This document shows, one piece after another, positions 57,258 through 63,654 of a DNA stretch of 64,000 nucleotides. The notes beneath the pieces are model-generated. The model was not told the DNA's origin. It saw only the letters and a list, made by a program, of their open reading frames with translations, and searched no databases. The DNA is from Pseudoxanthomonas sp. NC8 (lineage in GTDB: Bacteria; Pseudomonadota; Gammaproteobacteria; Xanthomonadales; Xanthomonadaceae), in the NCBI GenBank assembly GCA_025232375.1, contig CP060419.1:1983001-2047000 (forward strand), read 5' to 3'. Position numbers and translations under genes: made by a program. Position 1 is the stretch's first letter; the number at the start of each line of letters is the position of its first letter.

Positions 57258-57518
57258 ATGATGAGCAACCTTCAGTCCATGCTCCTAGAAGCAAAGGCCG
57301 GCCTGGCACCGTGGCAGCGAGTACCTGAAACGAAATGGCAGGAGATTGCGGCGCAATGTGGTCCGCAGGAAGTTCAGGAGATCTATGCCCGGATTGCATC
57401 CCTCAAAGCCGAGCTGCTCACTGTTGAAGACTGGGACGGAGACACCCAGGACGACATCAACCTGACTATCGCCTTCTTCAATGGGCTACTCCAACTTACC
57501 GGCGGTAGTCGCTTGTGA
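57258..57518 (+). CDS. cassette 14: hypothetical protein, paralogue of cassette 17
   Basis: 86 aa, helical, soluble, starting MMSNLQSMLLEAKAGLAPWQRV. Closely similar to the cassette 17 product through its whole length. Family unknown. Confidence 0.65.
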   Translation: MMSNLQSMLLEAKAGLAPWQRVPETKWQEIAAQCGPQEVQEIYARIASLKAELLTVEDWDGDTQDDINLTIAFFNGLLQLTGGSRL

Positions 57519-57534
57519 GGCGCCTCGGCATGCC

Positions 57535-57594
57535 GCCTAACAAATCATTCAAGCCGAACCCGCTTCGCGGGTCGGCTTAACTCAGGCGTTAGGC
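57535..57594 (+). repeat. attC 14
   Basis: R'' GCCTAAC, R' GTTAGGC; arms AACCC/GGGT; TAACAAATC variant. Confidence 0.92.
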
Positions 57595-57610
57595 CTCTGG
57601 GGAGGGCTCC

Positions 57611-57904
57611 GTGGTCACGGACATCGATAAAGATTTCTACGATCGCGCGGATGCGGTCATTCACTTGGCCAATGACCAGCTCTCCGAAATTTCGCGCGGC
57701 AAGGTCAGTGCTTCATGCATGTACGCTGTTGCCAGGTTCAATGCTTGGGTCACTGCTTGTGGCCACGGCTCTTCAGAAGATATGGCGGCGGCAAAGGAAG
57801 AGACGCTGGAGTACTTCACCAAGCAGTACCGCGTCATGCTTGAGGAGAATCTGGATGACTATATTGACAACTTTGGCAAGTACATGCGGCCGCAAGAGGC
57901 CTAA
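57611..57904 (+). CDS. cassette 15: DUF3144 family protein
   Basis: 97 aa from a GTG at 57611. FYDRADAVIHLANDQLSEISRGKVSASCMYAVARFNAW is the DUF3144 core, followed by EYFTKQYRVMLEENLDDYI. Helical and soluble; function unknown. Ends on the attC TAA. Confidence 0.78.
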   Translation: MVTDIDKDFYDRADAVIHLANDQLSEISRGKVSASCMYAVARFNAWVTACGHGSSEDMAAAKEETLEYFTKQYRVMLEENLDDYIDNFGKYMRPQEA

Positions 57905-57958
57905 CAATCCATTCAAGCCGACGCCGCTTCGCGGCGCGGCTTAACTCAGGCGTTAGGC
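57899..57958 (+). repeat. attC 15
   Basis: R'' GCCTAAC, R' GTTAGGC; arms ACGCC/GGCGC. Confidence 0.92.
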
Positions 57959-57975
57959 CGCAAGCAGGCGCTCTC

Positions 57976-58350
57976 GTGAATCTCAACCAGATTACACTTC
58001 CGGCCACCGACTTCGATCGCTCGGTGGACTTCTATTGCAACATGGGCTTTACGCTAATCGTGCACTCCCCGCCACGCTATGCGCGCTTTGAGTGCCCAGA
58101 TGGAGATGCCACATTCTCGCTGCATGCAGCGGATCAGCCTGCCAATGGTGTCGTCGTGTACTTTGAGTGCGCCGACCTAGACGCCCGGGTTCAACGTCTT
58201 CTTGCCGCTGGGTTCTCCTTTACCCAGCTCCCCACAGATGAGCGCTGGCTCTGGCGAGAGGCCCGACTCAATGACCCTACTGGCAATGTACTCTGCCTGT
58301 TCTGGGCCGGTGACAACCGCAAGAATCCCCCTTGGCGGGTTGCGGCCTAA
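57976..58350 (+). CDS. cassette 16: VOC (glyoxalase/bleomycin resistance) family protein
   Basis: 124 aa from a GTG at 57976. LNQITLPATDFDRSVDFYCNMGF, YARFECPDGDATFSLH and ARLNDPTGNVLCLFWAG are typical of a vicinal-oxygen-chelate domain; metal ligands are incomplete by eye. It may bind or modify a small compound. Ends on the attC TAA. Confidence 0.78.
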   Translation: MNLNQITLPATDFDRSVDFYCNMGFTLIVHSPPRYARFECPDGDATFSLHAADQPANGVVVYFECADLDARVQRLLAAGFSFTQLPTDERWLWREARLNDPTGNVLCLFWAGDNRKNPPWRVAA

Positions 58351-58404
58351 CAATTCATTCAAGCCGAAGCCGCTTCGCGGCTCGGCTTAACTCTGGCGTT
58401 AGGC
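58345..58404 (+). repeat. attC 16
   Basis: R'' GCCTAAC, R' GTTAGGC; arms AAGCC/GGCT. Confidence 0.92.
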
Positions 58405-58408
58405 GGCA

Positions 58409-58668
58409 ATGATGAGCAACCTTCGGTCCATTCTCCTAGAAGCAAAGACGGGCCTATCACCATGGCAGCGCATACCTGAGACGCAATGGCAGGAAATTGC
58501 GGCGCAATGTGGTCCGGAGGAAGTTCAGGAAATCCATGCCCGAATTACGTCCCTCAAAGCGGAGCTGCTCACCGTGGAAGACTGGGACGGCGACACCGGG
58601 ACGACATCAACCTGACTATCGCCTTCTTCAATGGGCTACTCCAACTTACCGGCGGTAGTCGCTTGTGA
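58409..58668 (+). CDS. cassette 17: hypothetical protein, paralogue of cassette 14
   Basis: Same 86-aa protein as cassette 14 with about a dozen changes. The frame breaks at 58595-58600, where CCGGGACG stands in place of the CCCAGGACG found in cassette 14; the rest (DDINLTIAFFNGLLQLTGG) continues in the next frame. This is probably a miscall rather than an inactive copy. Confidence 0.6.
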
Positions 58669-58684
58669 GGCGCGTCGCTATGCC

Positions 58685-58744
58685 GCCTAACAATTCATTC
58701 AAGCCGAAGCCGCTTCGCGGCTCGGCTTAACTCAGGCGTTATAC
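58685..58744 (+). repeat. attC 17
   Basis: R'' GCCTAAC, R' GTTATAC; arms AAGCC/GGCT. Confidence 0.9.
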
Positions 58745-59025
58745 GGTGGTGCGTGGACGCCCTCGCACTCTCCCCTTCGGCCAGACTATCGCGACGTCCC
58801 GCATCGGCTCCGGTTCGCAGTCCCGATTGCCCCGCCATCGGCCCGCACATCGCTCCGCCCGATCGCTTTATTGCTCAGCCGCGCTCACTGCCGTGCATCT
58901 TCGGTAATCGCCCGGCTGACACCTTGGTCGGGCAAGCCCTGCCGCCGCCACTTATGGCATGCTCGGCTGGCAGTGGCGGTGCTGGGGAGCACAGGTCCAA
59001 GCGGCCAGCCTCGCCGGGCACCACC
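58745..59025 (+). other. cassette 18: no convincing gene; shares a module with cassette 26
   Basis: A weak frame at 58753-59031 has a proline/serine-rich product. The part at about 58925-59000 is similar to 62300-62372 in cassette 26 (GGGCAAGC, CTTATGGCAT, GGTGCTGGGGAGCACAGGTC), so a non-coding function is possible. Confidence 0.5.
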
Positions 59026-59085
59026 GCATAACAACTCATCCAAGCCGAACCTGCTTCGCAGGTCGGCTTAATTCAGGCGTTAGCG
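59026..59085 (+). repeat. attC 18
   Basis: R'' GCATAAC, R' GTTAGCG; arms AACCTGC/GCAGGT. Confidence 0.9.
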
Positions 59086-59089
59086 TCCT

Positions 59090-59480
59090 ATGGTGATTAG
59101 TCGTAGCCGAGCCATCCTTTACGGAATCGCCGCCATTATCGGCGTCGTTGGCATTCAAGCGTTCAATAGCTTCGCTTGCTATGACCATGGCTCTCTCGTT
59201 CGTTATAGCAGTCTTGGGCGTCTTTCTGATGGTTCCACTGCTACCAGCAATTATTTCACTTGCCACGGCAAATCCATTGAGAGCGATCGGGGCGTGCCTC
59301 CTGTTTGCACCGTGGCTTGTATTTGCCTATTACACTGACTGCGTCCGCCCATATGCCGGCGGCGGCGCATCAATGATCTATGTAGCGGTCTTTCTGTGGG
59401 GCACACCGTGTTCAATCATCGGAGCGCTAGTTGCCGGACCTGTCACTCGTATGTTCGGTGTTTCCGTTGGCGGGCGCTAA
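59090..59480 (+). CDS. cassette 19: membrane protein, frame possibly broken
   Basis: The first frame starts at the cassette edge (MVISRSRAILYGIAAIIGVVG). A second frame, with Met at 59181, encodes the better part (LSFVIAVLGVFLMVPLLPAII, AIGACLLFAPWLVFAYY, GTPCSIIGALVAGPV) and ends on the attC TAA. Either a frameshift near 59150 joins them or the true start is 59181. Confidence 0.5.
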
Positions 59481-59534
59481 CAGTTCATTCAAGCCGAACG
59501 GGCTTCGCCCGCCGGCTTAATTCAGGCGTTAGCC
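59475..59534 (+). repeat. attC 19
   Basis: R'' CGCTAAC, R' GTTAGCC; arms AACGGGC/GCCCG. R'' is the exact complement of attC 18 R'. Confidence 0.92.
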
Positions 59535-59537
59535 CTT

Positions 59538-59986
59538 ATGGCACGAGAGTCGTTTCGCCACTGGCAAGCCAGATCCATTGACCAAAAGCAGTCGGCGTCG
59601 GCCCTCATGTTTGGCCTTAGCGCTGGCGCCCTACTTTACAGCCTCACTCCTTGATGGCGTTACCACGTACATGGGCTGCTTCCAGTCCTCCCTGTTCCAT
59701 TTGCACGGTGCAGCACAGGTAGTTTCCATTGCTGCCGGCGTGCTTCTCTCTGAATCGCGTCCGAGATTTCGACCTAACCTCTCAAGTGGCGCGCAAGCGC
59801 GAAAAGAACCGGCTGGATCCAGCACTACCAGCAATGCGGCAAACGCTCCGCAAGTGGGGGCGCGTCACGCGTCGGCTGTACTTCGCTCAAGGCGCGTCTT
59901 TCGTAGTTGGTGCCTTGCTGTTTCTCTGGTTCGTTCTGGTTCGCCACGGTGCAGCGCTGTATGCCGGCACTCCCGCGGCGGGCTAA
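59538..59986 (+). CDS. cassette 20: membrane protein, frame broken
   Basis: MARESFRHWQARSIDQKQSASALMFGL from 59538, then LLDGVTTYMGCFQSSLFHLHGAAQVVSIAAGVL after a shift near 59648, then NRVRDFDLTSQVARKREKNRLDP and FAQGASFVVGALLFLWFVLV after a shift near 59750. The joined product has about 150 aa and three helices and ends on the attC TAA. Confidence 0.5.
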
Positions 59987-60040
59987 CAATTCATTCAAGC
60001 CGAACCCGCTTCGCGGGTCGGCTTAACTCAGACGTTAGGT
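59981..60040 (+). repeat. attC 20
   Basis: R'' GGCTAAC, R' GTTAGGT; arms AACCC/GGGT. R'' is the exact complement of attC 19 R'. Confidence 0.92.
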
Positions 60041-60043
60041 GCC

Positions 60044-60532
60044 ATGTTCAAGTTCATCGCGATCTTGGTGATAGTTCCATCGATCGGCATTGCGCTTGGC
60101 TTTGGTCTATCGAGGACCAAGCGAAAGCTCGGCGCCGTGCTGGTCATCGCATCTTCTGTTTTGAGTGTTGTAGCAGGCTTCTCTGCCTATGTTTCAACCC
60201 TCTACCCAGGGCCTGAATCACGCTACATAGGCAACTCAGAGGCTAAATTCTTCCGGGATAATGTGATTGAGCCTCTGATGTTTACCTGGCTGATTCTTTC
60301 TGTTCTTCTTTTGGCGACACTTGCTTACTTCAAGCACCGCAAAGTACGTCCAGCAACTCGTTCTGAAACCTTACAACTTGCATTGGAAGTTGCTTTCATT
60401 GGCCTTCTATTCCTGCCGCCGATCGCAATTGGGCTTTCAATCCATGCGGCACATCATGCAGGTGCCTTGGCTATGAAATCCCTGGCACCTAACAATTCAT
60501 TCAAGCCGAACCGGCTTCGCCGGTCGGCTTAA
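60044..60532 (+). CDS. cassette 21: membrane protein reading into attC
   Basis: 162 aa, four helices (FIAILVIVPSIGIALGFGL, LGAVLVIASSVLSVVAGFSAY, FTWLILSVLLLATLAY, VAFIGLLFLPPIAIGLSI). The frame passes the R'' box and stops inside attC 21, adding the tail NNSFKPNRLRRSA. No family recognised. Confidence 0.7.
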   Translation: MFKFIAILVIVPSIGIALGFGLSRTKRKLGAVLVIASSVLSVVAGFSAYVSTLYPGPESRYIGNSEAKFFRDNVIEPLMFTWLILSVLLLATLAYFKHRKVRPATRSETLQLALEVAFIGLLFLPPIAIGLSIHAAHHAGALAMKSLAPNNSFKPNRLRRSA

Positions 60533-60546
60533 CTCAGGTGTTAGGC
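60487..60546 (+). repeat. attC 21
   Basis: R'' ACCTAAC, R' GTTAGGC; arms AACCGG/CCGGT. R'' is the exact complement of attC 20 R'. Confidence 0.92.
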
Positions 60547-60560
60547 CACAAGGAGAGTCC

Positions 60561-60872
60561 ATGGACCATGTTGAGGCTGTGCGCACCGATTCGGTCCTCA
60601 TCTCTTGCTCCACAGGCCCATTGCTTTCTGAGCTGTTTGCTCTTGGGGCTACGGCGAGTAATGAAGGCGTCAGTATTCCGTTCGGTTCAAAGCACGCGCT
60701 CGCTGCTGTCCTGAGTCAGCTACAGCGGCTCCAGGTTCCCTTCGCCGATGCCCCTGGTGGCTGGACTCCCGCTGCAGTCTTTGCGCAGCTGCGAGATGAG
60801 GAATTAGTTCATGGCAGCATTACCGCCGTTACGTGGTCGTCCCCGGATCAGCCGATCCTGCGTGCGGCCTAA
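60561..60872 (+). CDS. cassette 22: small soluble hypothetical protein
   Basis: 103 aa with AAGGAGA 5 bases upstream of the ATG. Mixed alpha/beta (DSVLISCSTGPLLSELFALG, KHALAAVLSQLQRL, SITAVTWSSPDQP). Family unknown. Ends on the attC TAA. Confidence 0.62.
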   Translation: MDHVEAVRTDSVLISCSTGPLLSELFALGATASNEGVSIPFGSKHALAAVLSQLQRLQVPFADAPGGWTPAAVFAQLRDEELVHGSITAVTWSSPDQPILRAA

Positions 60873-60926
60873 CAATTCATTCAAGCCGAAGCCGCTTCGC
60901 GGCTCGGCTTAATTCAGGCGTTAGGC
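60867..60926 (+). repeat. attC 22
   Basis: R'' GCCTAAC, R' GTTAGGC; arms AAGCC/GGCT. Confidence 0.92.
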
Positions 60927-60931
60927 AGCAG

Positions 60932-61252
60932 ATGAGACAGTGCCCGTGTCCAACGTGCGAACAGCAGATCACCTTTTCTTGGGCCGATTTTGTGTTCTTG
61001 AACAACTGGGGCAAAGCCAGCCTGTTCTGCCTGAACTGCAAGAAGAGCTGCACAATCCATACCGCCACATCCGGGATTTCTTTCGTACTGACTCTTGGCG
61101 GCTTCGCTCTACTCTATTTGCTGGCTTTCCACAGCGGATTACTACCACTTCCGGGGTCCGTCAAAGTCATCGTCTTGCTTCTCTCAGCTCCCTTGGTCAT
61201 GGTCGTACGGGCGGTAGTCACAGAGCGCTTTGTAAGGCTGACAGCGGAGTGA
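60932..61252 (+). CDS. cassette 23: zinc-ribbon-like membrane protein
   Basis: 106 aa. MRQCPCPTCEQQI and LFCLNCKKSC give two Cys pairs spaced like a zinc ribbon, followed by two helices (GISFVLTLGGFALLYLLAF and KVIVLLLSAPLVMVV). ATG 5 bases past attC 22. Family unknown. Confidence 0.62.
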   Translation: MRQCPCPTCEQQITFSWADFVFLNNWGKASLFCLNCKKSCTIHTATSGISFVLTLGGFALLYLLAFHSGLLPLPGSVKVIVLLLSAPLVMVVRAVVTERFVRLTAE

Positions 61253-61262
61253 CGGTGCTGCT

Positions 61263-61322
61263 GCCTAACAATTCATTCAAGCCGAACCGGCTTCGCCGGT
61301 CGGCTTAACTCAGGCGTTAGAC
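61263..61322 (+). repeat. attC 23
   Basis: R'' GCCTAAC, R' GTTAGAC; arms AACCGG/CCGGT. Confidence 0.92.
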
Positions 61323-61335
61323 AAGGGGACAGGTT

Positions 61336-61752
61336 GTGACTGATCAAGAGAAATCACCTGATGCGTTTATGCATGCCATGGAGGAGCGGCGGCTCAATCC
61401 AAGCAAAAGGACCAGGAGCCTACCTGACGACTTCGCAAGCCGACCGTTTGGCTTGATCCTCTTGGCCATCGGATTGCTTTGCCTCTGGCTCAGTACGTAC
61501 GTTCCAATATCGGGTGCTCAAGAGCAGGTTGCGTCTATCAGCTACAAAGCTAAGTGGGTATTTATTCAGCCCTTCTGCTTCCTCCTTGGCCTTGCCTACA
61601 CCTTGTTCGGCGAGAGTGCCTCTAGAGTACTGGGCCCCACCACCAGACCTTCCGTATGGGGATGGATTCTCGCAATCGCCGCGGGCGTCCTTGGATTTTT
61701 CTACGAGGGCTTCATTTCCAATTACCTCAATGGGCTGGGATATCCGGTCTGA
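61336..61752 (+). CDS. cassette 24: membrane protein
   Basis: 138 aa from a GTG at 61336 preceded by GGGGACAGG. A charged soluble N-terminus (QEKSPDAFMHAMEERRLNPSK) then three helices (FGLILLAIGLLCLWLS, FIQPFCFLLGLAYTLFG, WGWILAIAAGVLGFFYEG). Family unknown. Confidence 0.65.
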   Translation: MTDQEKSPDAFMHAMEERRLNPSKRTRSLPDDFASRPFGLILLAIGLLCLWLSTYVPISGAQEQVASISYKAKWVFIQPFCFLLGLAYTLFGESASRVLGPTTRPSVWGWILAIAAGVLGFFYEGFISNYLNGLGYPV

Positions 61753-61761
61753 TCGGTCCTT

Positions 61762-61821
61762 GTCTAACAAATCATTCAAGCCGAACCCGCTTCGCGGGTC
61801 GGCTTAACTCAGGCGTTAGGT
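61762..61821 (+). repeat. attC 24
   Basis: R'' GTCTAAC, R' GTTAGGT; arms AACCC/GGGT. R'' is the exact complement of attC 23 R'. Confidence 0.92.
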
Positions 61822-61826
61822 GTGCG

Positions 61827-62100
61827 ATGAACCGACCTGCAGGTCTGACAGAAAAGCACAAGCAAACACTCCCTGGTTCTACAGGCATTACTTCTTCTAG
61901 CTGTGTCCAGCTATTGGTGGTTTCCACAGCAACGCATGGCTGCTCCAAGTTGGCTTGGTGCAATAGGGGCACTGGCTTGTCTTGTCGGCATGCTCTTGGT
62001 GTTCTGGCGTGCCGGCGCGCTCAGGGGGTGGCTCGTGGCTGCGTTCGTCGGCGTTTTGCTTATCGCTCCCGGCACGGTGTGGCTTGTCTCGCACACCTAA
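61827..62100 (+). CDS. cassette 25: small membrane protein, frame broken
   Basis: ATG at 61827 begins MNRPAGLTEKHKQTL. At CTCCCTGG near 61870 one C appears extra; without it the protein continues LVLQALLLLAVSSYWWF, WLGAIGALACLVGMLLVFW and GWLVAAFVGVLLIAPG, about 90 aa with three helices, ending on the attC TAA. Confidence 0.55.
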
Positions 62101-62154
62101 CAATTCATTCAACCGGAACCCGCTTCGCGGGTCCGGTTAATTCAGGCGTTAGAC
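62095..62154 (+). repeat. attC 25, stem with compensatory changes
   Basis: R'' ACCTAAC, R' GTTAGAC. The L arms read AACCGGA/TCCGGTT instead of AAGCCGA/TCGGCTT: both sides have changed and pairing is kept. Confidence 0.9.
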
Positions 62155-62394
62155 GGTAGTGCGGAAGCTGGGCGGGCTGTTCCTGCTTCGGCTACTTCAT
62201 CGCGGCTTTCCGCGTCGGCGCCGGTCGCCCTAGCCGCCGCTACTCGGCCTTCGCACTCGACCCTCCCGTTCCTTCGGTAAGGTCACGCTTCAAGCCTGGC
62301 CGGGCAAGCTCCGCCGCCGCAACTTATGGCATCCTCGGCTCGCGGCGGCGGTGCTGGGGAGCACAGGTCTTTTGTCAGGTCCCGGGGCACTACC
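62155..62394 (+). other. cassette 26: no convincing gene; related to cassette 18
   Basis: 240 bp without a credible frame. Its right half is similar to cassette 18 (see 58745-59025). Confidence 0.5.
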
Positions 62395-62454
62395 GTCTAA
62401 CAATTCATCCAAGCCGAACCCACTTCGTGGGTCGGCTTAATTCAGGCGTTAGAT
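62395..62454 (+). repeat. attC 26
   Basis: R'' GTCTAAC, R' GTTAGAT; arms AACCCAC/GTGGGT around TTC. R'' is the exact complement of attC 25 R'. Confidence 0.92.
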
Positions 62455-62458
62455 GCTC

Positions 62459-62820
62459 ATGACAGATCCCGACAAGCTGGAACGAATGCGGAAGCACATG
62501 CTGGCACTAGGCGTGTCGCCGTCCACTGCTGCCCCTCCGCTCTGGAAACTGCTTTGGCGGCTCGGCATTGATCTCCCGCCACCTTTATTCATGGGCTTCT
62601 GGCACACCGCTTTGCTCATGGGCAGCTTCTTTGGCCTGTTCTGGGGCCTCTTCATGTGGCTCTTCATGTGGTCGCGCCAAGGCATGCCGGTGTGGATCAT
62701 GCTCAGCTCCGCGATCTGGCTGGCGTGCTGTTTGGTCTGTGCATGGCCGCCTACTTCCGCCACTTGGCCCGCAAGCACCGCCTTCCTTCATGGAGCGCGT
62801 ACACAGGTGCGCAGCCGTGA
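62459..62820 (+). CDS. cassette 27: DUF6404-like membrane protein, frame broken
   Basis: ATG at 62459 (an ATG at 62453 lies within R'). The N-terminus (DKLERMRKHMLALGVSPSTAAPPLWKLLWRLGI) and FMGFWHTALLMGSFFGLFWGLF are of the DUF6404 type. At ATCTGGCTGG near 62718 one C seems lost; with ATCCTGG the frame continues GVLFGLCMAAYFRHLARKH to the TGA at 62818-62820, about 120 aa. The raw frame ends at 62830 with a poor tail. Confidence 0.62.
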
Positions 62821-62824
62821 GCGC

Positions 62825-62884
62825 ATCTAACAACTCATTCAAGCCGAACCCGCTTCGCGGGTCGGCTTAATTCCGGCGTTAGGC
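62825..62884 (+). repeat. attC 27
   Basis: R'' ATCTAAC, R' GTTAGGC; arms AACCC/GGGT. R'' is the exact complement of the rare attC 26 R'. Confidence 0.92.
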
Positions 62885-62888
62885 GTGC

Positions 62889-63269
62889 ATGAGAAAGCTG
62901 CTGGTACTGCTATCGCTGGGCTTTCCGCTTCTGGCCCAGGCAGAGGTGATGGATAAAGAGCCATCTATAGTGTCCATCCTCGCAATGGCCATTGCGTTCG
63001 CCGTGTTTGGCTTTCTTGCGGCGCGATACAAGCCTGGCTGGCTCATCGTAGTGCTCCCAATCTCCGGTTTGATCTTCGGGGCTCAACTCATGGAGATAAC
63101 GAGCGCAGACGTTGGTCCAGCTATCCGTCTCGAGGCGGGTGCTTGGTACATTGTTGCTTCTTGGGCAGGGCCGTTCGTTCAAGCTCTTGCTGTTGGCACC
63201 GGCTGGCGGATTCGTCGCTGCGCGCCTAACAGTTCGTCCAAGCCGAACCCGCTTCGCGGGTCGGCTTAA
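62889..63269 (+). CDS. cassette 28: membrane protein reading into attC
   Basis: 126 aa. Signal peptide MRKLLVLLSLGFPLLAQA, then helices (IVSILAMAIAFAVFGFLAA, WLIVVLPISGLIFGAQL, WYIVASWAGPFVQALAVG). It passes R'' and ends in attC 28, adding the tail SSSKPNPLRGSA. Family unknown. Confidence 0.68.
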   Translation: MRKLLVLLSLGFPLLAQAEVMDKEPSIVSILAMAIAFAVFGFLAARYKPGWLIVVLPISGLIFGAQLMEITSADVGPAIRLEAGAWYIVASWAGPFVQALAVGTGWRIRRCAPNSSSKPNPLRGSA

Positions 63270-63283
63270 CTCAGGCGTTAGGT
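63224..63283 (+). repeat. attC 28
   Basis: R'' GCCTAAC, R' GTTAGGT; arms AACCC/GGGT. Confidence 0.92.
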
Positions 63284-63286
63284 GCC

Positions 63287-63598
63287 ATGGGTAAGTTTGT
63301 TGCAGGAGCATTACTGATTGCACTATCGGGCTGCGTTGCTGACGCGGAGTTCTCGATTAATGGCAATCTGGCCTCAACGTCGGACTCATCTCCGTCGGAT
63401 TGTTGGCTCATATTTGAGTCCCGCGGAAGGCAGCACGCCTATCGTCTAGATCAGCCAACTTTCACCGAAGGGTATGCTGTATCGAGTGCCCCCAAGACAG
63501 TAGCCTTTGTGTGTAGTGGCCACGACGCTCGGGTGGTTGATGTTCCAAGGGGCGGTTCTCTCGGGACAGTGACCCTGGAGACGCGGCGTGGCACCTAA
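63287..63598 (+). CDS. cassette 29: putative lipoprotein
   Basis: 103 aa. The N-terminus FVAGALLIALSGCVAD has a lipobox (LSGC), so a mature lipoprotein of about 90 aa with a small beta-rich domain is expected. Two further Cys (SDCWLIFE, FVCSGHD) may pair. Ends on the attC TAA. Confidence 0.68.
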   Translation: MGKFVAGALLIALSGCVADAEFSINGNLASTSDSSPSDCWLIFESRGRQHAYRLDQPTFTEGYAVSSAPKTVAFVCSGHDARVVDVPRGGSLGTVTLETRRGT

Positions 63599-63652
63599 CA
63601 ATTCATTCAAGCCGAAGCCGCTTCGCGGCTCGGCTTAATTCAGGCGTTAGGC
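63593..63652 (+). repeat. attC 29
   Basis: R'' ACCTAAC, R' GTTAGGC; arms AAGCC/GGCT. R'' is the exact complement of attC 28 R'. Confidence 0.92.
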
Positions 63653-63654
63653 GC

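Noticed and set aside
58753..59031. A 92-codon frame in cassette 18
   Set aside because: Poor start, proline/serine/alanine-rich product, and the related cassette 26 has no matching open frame.
52801..63652. Regularly spaced near-identical 60-bp repeats that look like a CRISPR array
   Set aside because: The spacers are 200-500 bp and mostly coding, the repeats form imperfect attC hairpins with 7-mer boxes, and an integron integrase is adjacent. No cas gene is present.
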